From positions 1 through 10,188 of the forward strand of contig DATLYF010000141.1 in NCBI GenBank assembly GCA_035575095.1: a stretch of 10,188 nucleotides of DNA, in the 5' to 3' direction. The notes beneath the pieces were generated by a model. That model saw only the letters and a program-made list of their open reading frames with translations. It did no database searches and had not been told where the DNA came from. Both the position numbers and the translations under genes were made by a program. Below are positions 1 to 4,749 of this stretch, in pieces. Position 1 is the stretch's first letter, and every line of letters starts with the position of its first letter. This DNA is from DATLYF01 sp035575095. GTDB lineage: Bacteria; Pseudomonadota; Gammaproteobacteria; Competibacterales; Competibacteraceae.

Positions 1-803
1 GGATATTCGATGCCGAAACCCTGGAGATGGTGGCCGACATTCCCGCCGTTTACGGCGAGCGCGGCGAGCGTGCCAAGGTGGTGGGCATCGCCGACGTGCC
101 CGGCGGCGGTTTCGTCTATAGCCTGTTCGAGGCCGGCGAGATCTGGCTGAGCCAGCCTGCCGCTGACGGCAGCGGCTATGCCACCGCCCGCTTCAAGGAC
201 ATCGGCCGCCAGCCCTACGACGGCCTGGTGACCCCCGACGGGCGCTGGTACATCGCCGGGCTGTTCGGCGAGAACGGCCTAGCCCTGCTCGATCTCTGGC
301 ATCTGGAGCGGGGCGTGCGGCGCATCCTGCAGGACTACGGCAAGGATGATCCGCGCCTGCCGGTATACAAGATGCCGCATCTGCGCGGCTGGGCCATCGC
401 CGGACGGCTCGCCTTCCTGCCCGCCATCGGCCACCATGAGGTGCTGGTGCTGGATACCGAGAGCTGGCGCGAGCAGGCACGCATCCCGGTGTACGGCCAG
501 CCGGTGTTCGCCATGGCCCGCCCGGACGGGCGCGAAGTCTGGGTCAACTTCGCCCATCCCGACAACGGCACGGTGCAGGTGATCGACACCGACAGCCTGC
601 AGGTAGTGGATACCCTCCAGCCAGGGCGGGCGGTGCTGCATCTGGAGTTCACTCCGCGCGGCGAGCAGGTGTGGATCTCCGCCCGCGACGATGACCGGGT
701 CAGGGTTTACGATACCCGTAGCCGGCGCCCGCTGGCCGAGCTGGCGCTGGACAAGCCCAGCGGCATCTTCATGAGCGCCCGCGCCAACCGGATCGGCATG
801 TAG
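1..803 (+). CDS. nirF: NirF, heme d1 biosynthesis protein (3' part, N-terminus outside window)
   Basis: NirF is a periplasmic or membrane-tethered beta-propeller protein needed for a late step of heme d1 synthesis, acting on dihydro-heme d1 or its precursor for cytochrome cd1 nitrite reductase. The frame is open from the left edge (first full codon at base 3) and ends with TAG at 801-803. This gives about 266 visible residues, against roughly 390 expected for the family, so about a third is missing, including any signal sequence. The visible protein reads as repeated propeller blades with segments such as RPDGREVWVNFAHPDNGTV and TPRGEQVWISARDDDRVRVY, typical of the cytochrome cd1 d1-domain/NirF/NirN superfamily. 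NirN and the NirS d1 domain share this fold, but there is no c-type heme CXXCH motif in view. The four nirDLGH genes immediately downstream make NirF the best call. An internal ATG at 27 is not the start, because the same frame continues upstream with protein-like sequence. The next gene begins 9 bases after the stop, implying one operon. Confidence 0.9.
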   Translation, partial: IFDAETLEMVADIPAVYGERGERAKVVGIADVPGGGFVYSLFEAGEIWLSQPAADGSGYATARFKDIGRQPYDGLVTPDGRWYIAGLFGENGLALLDLWHLERGVRRILQDYGKDDPRLPVYKMPHLRGWAIAGRLAFLPAIGHHEVLVLDTESWREQARIPVYGQPVFAMARPDGREVWVNFAHPDNGTVQVIDTDSLQVVDTLQPGRAVLHLEFTPRGEQVWISARDDDRVRVYDTRSRRPLAELALDKPSGIFMSARANRIGM

Positions 804-812
804 ACCGCCCCT

Positions 813-1262
813 ATGGACACGCTCGACTTTCGCCTGCTCGACGAATTCCAGCGGAATTTCCCGCTGCAGCCGCGCCCGTATGCCGTCCTGGCCGAACGGC
901 TGGGTGTGGATGAGGCCGAGGTCATCGCCCGGCTGCGGCGGTTGCAGGGAGCGGGGCGAGTGAGCCGGGTCGGTGCGGTGTTCGCTCCCAACCGCGCAGG
1001 CAGGAGCATCCTGGCGGCGCTGGCGGTGCCGGCGGCGGAGCTGGAGGCGGTGGCAGAACTGGTGGGAGCGCTGCCGGAGGTCAACCACTGCTACCAGCGC
1101 GAGCACGATACCTATAACCTCTGGTTTGTGCTCACCGCCCCCGATGCCACCCATCTGCACGCCGCCCTGGCGGAGATCGAAGCGCGTACTGGGCTAATGG
1201 CGCTCGATCTGCCCCTGGAACGGGAATACCACATCGATCTCGGCTTTCCGCTGCAGTCATGA
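813..1262 (+). CDS. nirD: NirD, siroheme decarboxylase subunit (Lrp/AsnC-like)
   Basis: This 149-residue protein is a subunit of siroheme decarboxylase, which removes two carboxyl groups from siroheme to give 12,18-didecarboxysiroheme on the route to heme d1. It has the Lrp/AsnC layout: an N-terminal winged-helix-like part (about residues 1-55, with PRPYAVLAERLG near 20-31) and a C-terminal alpha/beta sandwich. Near residues 90-105 it carries the family's conserved stretch with His92, His98 and YNLWF. Despite the transcription-factor fold, known members of this family are cytoplasmic enzymes. It resembles NirG of the same cluster more than NirL or NirH. The NirD label rests on its place directly after nirF and on its length, because NirD and NirG are hard to tell apart by motif. 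There is no clear Shine-Dalgarno sequence before the ATG, so translation may depend on nirF. Its stop overlaps the next start as ATGA. Confidence 0.9.
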   Translation: MDTLDFRLLDEFQRNFPLQPRPYAVLAERLGVDEAEVIARLRRLQGAGRVSRVGAVFAPNRAGRSILAALAVPAAELEAVAELVGALPEVNHCYQREHDTYNLWFVLTAPDATHLHAALAEIEARTGLMALDLPLEREYHIDLGFPLQS

Positions 1263-1768
1263 ACACCCTCGGCGTCGAGGACCGCGCGCTGATTGCCCTG
1301 TTGCAGGAGGGACTGCCGCTCTGCCCGCATCCCTATGCGCTCCTGGCCGAGCGCCTGGGCTGGGACGAGGCTGCGGTGCGCGCTGCCATCGCCCGGCTGC
1401 AAGCGGATGGCGTGATCCGCCGCTTCGGCGTGGTGGTGCGCCATCACGAGCTGGGCTACCGGGCCAATGCCATGGTGGTGTGGGACGTGCCCGATGCCGA
1501 GGTGGACGCGGTGGGGGAGCGGCTGGCGCGCTGGCCCGGGGTGAACCTGTGCTATCGCCGGACGCGCCGGCCGCCACGCTGGCCCTACAACCTATTCTGC
1601 ATGCTGCATGGCCGCGAACGGGCCGAGGTGGAGGCGCGCATCGCCGAGCTGCGTCGAGCACTGGACCTGGAGCGCTACCCCTACGCCGTATTGTTCAGTC
1701 TGCGCCGCCATCAGCAGCGTGGCGCGCGCTTCGCCGGCTTGCCGCCGCGGGAGGTAGCGCATGGCTGA
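1259..1768 (+). CDS. nirL: NirL, siroheme decarboxylase subunit (Lrp/AsnC-like)
   Basis: This 169-residue partner subunit of siroheme decarboxylase is expected to pair with NirD. It has an N-terminal helix-turn-helix-like region (QEGLPLCPHPYALLAERLG, residues 16-34) followed by the alpha/beta domain with WPYNLF (108-113) and His117. Its closest relative in the window is NirH: both carry ELGYRAN or RLGYRAN near 64-70 and the WPYNLF...HGR block. It differs from NirH at two aligned sites, having Leu97 and Arg104 where NirH has histidines. The ATG overlaps the nirD stop by 4 bases (ATGA), which is strong evidence for translational coupling. Its own stop lies 8 bases inside nirG. The arginine-rich C-terminal tail is longer than in NirD or NirG. 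Confidence 0.9.
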   Translation: MNTLGVEDRALIALLQEGLPLCPHPYALLAERLGWDEAAVRAAIARLQADGVIRRFGVVVRHHELGYRANAMVVWDVPDAEVDAVGERLARWPGVNLCYRRTRRPPRWPYNLFCMLHGRERAEVEARIAELRRALDLERYPYAVLFSLRRHQQRGARFAGLPPREVAHG

Positions 1769-2213
1769 ACTGGATGCCCTGGAGCGGGCCATCCTCAACC
1801 GCCTGCAGCGCGGTCTGCCGCTGCTGGCCGAGCCGTTTGCTGCGGTGGCGGAGGAGCTCGGCTGCAGCCAGGAAGAACTGCTGGTCCGGCTGCAGCGGCT
1901 GCTGGCGGACGGCGTGCTGACCCGCTTCGGGCCGCTGTACAACGCCGAGCGCCTGGGCGGCGGCTTGACCCTGGCCGCCATGGCCGTGCCGCAAGACGAG
2001 CTGGAGCGGGTGGCGGCGCGGGTCAACGCCTTCCCCGAAGTGGCCCACAACTACGCCCGCGAGCACCGCTACAACCTGTGGTTCGTGCTGGCCACCGAGA
2101 GTCGGCAGCGGGTCGGTGAGGTCATCGCCGCCATCGAGGCGGACACCGGCTACCCGGTGCTCGACCTGCCCAAGCTGGAGGAATACGGGCTGGAGCTGTA
2201 TCTGCCGGTGTGA
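1761..2213 (+). CDS. nirG: NirG, siroheme decarboxylase subunit (Lrp/AsnC-like)
   Basis: This 150-residue protein is the third Lrp-like subunit of the siroheme decarboxylase set, expected to pair with NirH. It shares with NirD the type-A features: a HxYxREH segment (His96, His102) followed by YNLWFVL (residues 104-110) and a short C-terminus ending in a Leu/Glu-rich strand. The N-terminal helix-turn-helix-like region has EPFAAVAEELG (24-34), a little diverged from the PYA-LAERLG of its three sisters. The start is supported by GGGAGG just upstream (about 1749-1754) and by alignment of MAELDALERAIL with the beginning of NirH. It overlaps nirL by 8 bases and meets the nirH reading frame at its stop codon. 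Confidence 0.9.
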   Translation: MAELDALERAILNRLQRGLPLLAEPFAAVAEELGCSQEELLVRLQRLLADGVLTRFGPLYNAERLGGGLTLAAMAVPQDELERVAARVNAFPEVAHNYAREHRYNLWFVLATESRQRVGEVIAAIEADTGYPVLDLPKLEEYGLELYLPV

Positions 2214-2218
2214 ACCCT

Positions 2219-2704
2219 ATGAGCGAACTCGATCCCCTCGACCGCCGCCTCATCCTCGCCACCCAGGAAGGACTGCCGCTGGTGCCGCGGCCCTATGCCG
2301 CCCTGGCCGAGCGACTCGGGGTGAGCGCCGAGGACGTGCTGGCCCGCCTCGCCGCCCTGAGCGAACGCGGCGTGCTGCGGCGCATCGCCGCTGTGCCCAA
2401 CCACTACCGGCTGGGCTATCGCGCCAACGGCATGACGGTGTGGGACGTGGACGATGCCCGCATCGCCGAGCTCGGTCCGCGGGTGGCGGCCCTGCCTGGT
2501 GTCAGCCACTGTTACCGCCGTCCGCGCCATCTGCCGGACTGGCCCTACAACCTGTTCGCCATGGTCCACGGCCGCGACCGGGCCGAAGTTCAAGCCCAGG
2601 CCGGGCGCATCGCCGAGTTGCTGGGTGCGGCCTGCCGGGGGCAGGCCATTCTCTATAGCACGCGCATCCTGAAGAAATCCGGCCTGAGGTTGAGAGCGGA
2701 TTGA
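2219..2704 (+). CDS. nirH: NirH, siroheme decarboxylase subunit (Lrp/AsnC-like)
   Basis: This is the fourth and last Lrp-like siroheme decarboxylase subunit, a type-B protein like NirL. With the ATG at 2219 it has 161 residues. The helix-turn-helix-like region is QEGLPLVPRPYAALAERLG (16-34), and the catalytic-domain block has His97, His104, WPYNLF (108-113) and His117. An in-frame GTG at 2210 overlaps the nirG stop as GTGA and would add three residues (164 aa). I prefer 2219 because MSELDPLDRR then lines up exactly with MAELDALERA of NirG, but the coupling-type GTGA is a real alternative. The gene ends the nir block. The next features are an FNR-like box 22 bases after the stop and then a terminator, not nirJ, which often follows in other denitrifiers. 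Confidence 0.88.
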   Translation: MSELDPLDRRLILATQEGLPLVPRPYAALAERLGVSAEDVLARLAALSERGVLRRIAAVPNHYRLGYRANGMTVWDVDDARIAELGPRVAALPGVSHCYRRPRHLPDWPYNLFAMVHGRDRAEVQAQAGRIAELLGAACRGQAILYSTRILKKSGLRLRAD

Positions 2705-2726
2705 GCGCCCCGCCAAAGGCGCTGTC

Positions 2727-2740
2727 TTGATCTAGAGCAA
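2727..2740 (+). promoter_or_regulatory. Candidate FNR/Anr/Dnr-type binding site
   Basis: TTGATCTAGAGCAA matches the FNR/CRP-family consensus TTGAT-N4-ATCAA at nine of ten defined positions (G for T in the right half-site). FNR, Anr and Dnr regulators switch on denitrification genes under low oxygen or nitric oxide, so the setting right after nirH is suitable. With the usual centre at -41.5, transcription to the right would start near 2775. That start lies only about 50 bases before the end of the terminator at 2797-2824 and about 140 bases before the aminopeptidase gene. No strong -10 is evident; TACATA at 2770-2775 and CATCAT at 2763-2768 are weak options. Chance occurrence cannot be excluded. 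Confidence 0.5.
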
Positions 2741-2796
2741 GGCAGCGGCGAGCAGGCGGCGCCATCATGTACATATCCCAGTGGTGGTATGTTATT

Positions 2797-2824
2797 GGCG
2801 GGGCAATCGCTCCGCCTCTTTTTT
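2797..2824 (+). terminator. Intrinsic terminator downstream of nirH
   Basis: The stem GGCGGGGC (2797-2804) pairs with GCTCCGCC (2809-2816) with one G-T wobble around an AATC loop, and is followed by TCTTTTTT (2817-2824). This is a textbook Rho-independent terminator for + strand transcription. It most simply ends the nir operon about 90 bases after nirH. It could equally end a short transcript starting from the FNR-like box just upstream. Confidence 0.88.
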
Positions 2825-2865
2825 GGCGGCGCTCCTGGCCGCCGCGGTCGCTCGCAGTCCTGGCC

Positions 2866-2871
2866 TATAAT
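2866..2871 (+). promoter_or_regulatory. Candidate sigma70 -10 element for the aminopeptidase gene
   Basis: A perfect TATAAT lies downstream of the nir terminator and 44 bases before the aminopeptidase ATG. A start near 2878 would give a leader of about 38 bases holding the Shine-Dalgarno AAGGA at 2904-2908. No good TTGACA is found 16-18 bases upstream (the region is GC-rich), so an activator or weak basal activity is possible. The position just after a terminator supports a separate promoter. Confidence 0.55.
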
Positions 2872-2915
2872 GGCGCGGTCCGACCCGAGCGGTCCTCGCC
2901 GTCAAGGAATCCCCC

Positions 2916-4289
2916 ATGCGTGACTGTCTGCTGCCGCACTGCCCGCCCGATACCGTACCCCTGCGCCTGGTGCACCAGAGCGACTACGCAGCCTGGCGCG
3001 AGGCTCAGCCCGCCCACCTGCAGAGCTGGCTGGCGGCCAACCGCTTCGTCGCCACTCCCGGTGCCTTCTGCCCGCTGCCCGGCGCGGGCGGCGTGCTGGA
3101 GGCGGTACTGGTGATCCATGACGACGAGGCCGGTCCCTGGACGCTGGCCGGTCTGCCGCAGGCCCTGCCCGAGGGCGATTACCGCCTGGCCGAGCCGGTG
3201 GCGGCCGAACGCGCCGCCGTCTATGCCCTAGGCTGGGCCCTGGGCGCCTACCAGTACACCCGTTACAAGGCAGCCAAGCGCGCCCCAGCGCGGCTGGCCC
3301 TGCCAGGAGTGGAGCTGGCCTCGGTGCGGCGTCAGGCCGAGGCGGTGGCGCTGGTGCGCGATCTCATCAACACCCCGGCCGAGGACATGATGCCGGAACA
3401 GCTCGCCGCGACCGCCGAGGCCCTGGCCCGGGAGTGCGGCGCGCAGTTACGGCAATGGGTGGGCGATCAGTTGCTGGCCGACAATTTCCCCACCATCCAT
3501 GCCGTCGGCCGCGCCAGCAGCCATGCGCCGCGGCTGATCGAGCTGCGCTGGGGCGATGAGCGCCATCCCCGGGTGACCCTGGTGGGCAAGGGCGTGTGCT
3601 TCGACAGCGGCGGCCTCGATCTCAAGCCGGCCAGCGGCATGCGGCTGATGAAGAAGGACATGGGCGGCGCCGCCCACGCCCTGGGGCTGGCCCGGCTGAT
3701 CATGAGCGAGGGGCTGCCGCTGCGGCTGCGGGTGCTGGTGCCAGCGGTGGAGAATGCGGTCTCGGGCAACGCCTTCCGCCCTGGCGACGTGATCCGCACC
3801 CGCCAGGGTCTGACCGTGGAGATCGACAACACCGACGCCGAGGGCCGGCTGATTCTGTGCGATGCCCTCAGCGAGGCCGCCGCCGAGCAGCCGGAGCTGC
3901 TCGTCGATTTCGCCACCCTGACCGGTGCTGCCCGGGTGGCGCTAGGCCCCGAGCTGCCGGCCCTGTTCTGCAACGACGAGGGCGTGGCCGCAGGACTCGC
4001 CGCCGCCGCCGCCGAGACGCAGGACCCGCTTTGGCGTCTGCCGCTGCATGCCGCGTACAAGGAATATCTGGACAGCAAGATCGCCGATCTGGCCAACAGC
4101 GCCAGCGGGCCTTATGCCGGCGCCATCACCGCCGCGCTGTTCCTGCAGTCCTTCGTCCCCGCGGGTCAGCCCTGGGCGCACTTAGACATCATGGCCTGGA
4201 ATACCCGCAACCGTCCCGGCCGGCCAGAGGGCGGGGAGGCGATGGGACTGCGCGCCGTCTACGCCTATTTGCGCAAGCGCTACGGCTGA
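2916..4289 (+). CDS. Leucyl aminopeptidase family protein (peptidase M17)
   Basis: This is a cytoplasmic two-metal aminopeptidase of the M17 family, which releases N-terminal residues from peptides and helps recycle them. At 457 residues it is shorter than E. coli PepA (about 500) and slightly longer than PepB, as in the common proteobacterial 'leucyl aminopeptidase family' group. The C-terminal catalytic domain is complete. It has GKGVCFDSGGLDLK with metal or catalytic Lys225 and Asp230, then KKDMGG with Asp248, and the M17 signature NTDAEGRL with Asp307, Glu309 and Arg311. The N-terminal third is the variable domain. There is no signal peptide. The start is supported by AAGGA at 2904-2908. 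Upstream there is a terminator and its own TATAAT; downstream it is followed by a gene-poor gap, so it is probably monocistronic. Some M17 proteins also bind DNA as regulators (PepA/XerB), but nothing here shows that. Substrate preference cannot be read from the sequence. Confidence 0.93.
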   Translation: MRDCLLPHCPPDTVPLRLVHQSDYAAWREAQPAHLQSWLAANRFVATPGAFCPLPGAGGVLEAVLVIHDDEAGPWTLAGLPQALPEGDYRLAEPVAAERAAVYALGWALGAYQYTRYKAAKRAPARLALPGVELASVRRQAEAVALVRDLINTPAEDMMPEQLAATAEALARECGAQLRQWVGDQLLADNFPTIHAVGRASSHAPRLIELRWGDERHPRVTLVGKGVCFDSGGLDLKPASGMRLMKKDMGGAAHALGLARLIMSEGLPLRLRVLVPAVENAVSGNAFRPGDVIRTRQGLTVEIDNTDAEGRLILCDALSEAAAEQPELLVDFATLTGAARVALGPELPALFCNDEGVAAGLAAAAAETQDPLWRLPLHAAYKEYLDSKIADLANSASGPYAGAITAALFLQSFVPAGQPWAHLDIMAWNTRNRPGRPEGGEAMGLRAVYAYLRKRYG

Positions 4290-4296
4290 CGCCGTA
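4281..4296 (+). other. Small stem-loop spanning the aminopeptidase stop codon
   Basis: TACGGC (4281-4286) and GCCGTA (4291-4296) form a perfect 6-bp stem with a 4-base loop that contains the TGA stop. No uninterrupted T-run follows, only AAACATGTTGAATTC, so it is at best a weak terminator or an mRNA 3'-end stabiliser. Confidence 0.3.
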
Positions 4297-4327
4297 AACA
4301 TGTTGAATTCAGCTTCTTTAACTATCA

Positions 4328-4343
4328 ATGCATTCGGATGCAT
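4328..4343. repeat. Perfect inverted repeat ATGCAT-TCGG-ATGCAT
   Basis: Two ATGCAT arms flank TCGG in an AT-richer stretch about 40 bases after the aminopeptidase stop. A TATAGT at 4352-4357 follows 8 bases later and could be a -10, so the repeat could be an operator or the upstream part of an old promoter. No T-run follows, so it is not a standard terminator. No regulator can be named. Confidence 0.4.
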
Positions 4344-4397
4344 GTCGCTCCTATAGTGCGGTGTAAGGGGTGAGGCACTGCGCCCGCCGCCCCCGCG

Positions 4398-4595
4398 CAG
4401 CGCACTCTACCGCTGCCGATGTTTGGCGGCATCCGCGAGAACATCAATCCGACCATCGCCGCGGTGGCCACGATCATGATCACGGTTTCGGTCTTGAGGC
4501 TGATTACCCTCAAGTTGTTGCCCCGGAGAAATGCGCGCTTGATAAGGAATGTAAAGAGCAAGCCGAGGATGCCGATGTCTTGCGGCAATACCTGA
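4398..4595 (+). pseudogene. Remnant of an ABC transporter permease C-terminus (PotC-like)
   Basis: This frame reads QRTLPLPMFGGIRENINPT and then IAAVATIMITVSV, LRLITLKLL, PRRNARL. It strongly resembles the last cytoplasmic loop and final transmembrane helix of spermidine/putrescine-type ABC permeases (PotC, PotI, YdcV), where TLP...MF..IRE.I.PTI.A.AT...V fits the family pattern. Only about the last 40-45 residues are present, and the rest of the gene is absent upstream. An arginine sits inside the expected hydrophobic helix, and the frame continues past the expected end with unrelated sequence to TGA at 4593-4595. An ATG at 4419 has no Shine-Dalgarno sequence. I infer a fossil left by deletion of a transport operon. 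The assignment rests on recalled family patterns, not on an alignment. A hydrophobic frame on the opposite strand here is its antisense mirror. Confidence 0.6.
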
Positions 4596-4749
4596 GGAAC
4601 GGCTCGGGCAGAGGCCGTGGCAGGGCAGGACCGCGCGCCCTGCGCCTGGGCGGTTGCGTAGACTAGGGTGGGGTAGGTTAGGATGTAGTCCGTCCGCCTG
4701 AGGTCCGGTCCCGGACCGTTCCGATAATAACCGTTTCAAGGGAAGGACC
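4596..4749 (+). other. Non-coding leader upstream of the D,D-carboxypeptidase gene
   Basis: There is no gene in this stretch. It holds a 6-bp stem CAGGGC/GCCCTG (4621-4626 with 4637-4642), a G-rich run GGGTGGGGTAGGTTAGG near 4666-4682, and a perfect inverted repeat GGTCCGG-TC-CCGGACC at 4702-4717. GATAAT at 4723-4728 is a possible -10 but lacks a good -35 and would leave a leader of only about 15 bases. The Shine-Dalgarno GGAAGGA at 4741-4747 precedes the ATG at 4750. Confidence 0.4.
4702..4717. repeat. Inverted repeat GGTCCGG-TC-CCGGACC
   Basis: Two perfect 7-base arms separated by TC lie 33 bases before the carboxypeptidase start and directly upstream of a -10-like GATAAT. The position would suit an operator or an mRNA hairpin in the leader. 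There is no T-run, so it is not a standard terminator, and no known operator consensus is recognised. Confidence 0.35.

Noticed and set aside
279..1160. 293-codon open frame on the - strand across nirF and nirD
   Set aside because: Runs across two well-supported genes and their junction; composition is that of an antisense shadow.
813..2704. Four Lrp/AsnC-like genes as transcription regulators
   Set aside because: The tandem arrangement after nirF and the YNLWF/WPYNLF motifs identify them as siroheme decarboxylase subunits, not DNA-binding regulators.
2767..3114. 115-codon frame on the + strand starting MYISQWWY as a full protein gene
   Set aside because: It passes through a strong terminator and then overlaps the aminopeptidase gene in another frame; after the first dozen residues the composition is shadow-like. 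Only the leader idea is kept, as a low-confidence finding.
4325..4588. Hydrophobic 87-codon frame on the - strand in the gap
   Set aside because: Its hydrophobicity mirrors the membrane helix of the permease remnant on the + strand, and it has no convincing start context.
4666..4682. G-rich run that might form a quadruplex
   Set aside because: The G tracts are only two to four bases and irregular; too weak to claim in GC-rich DNA.
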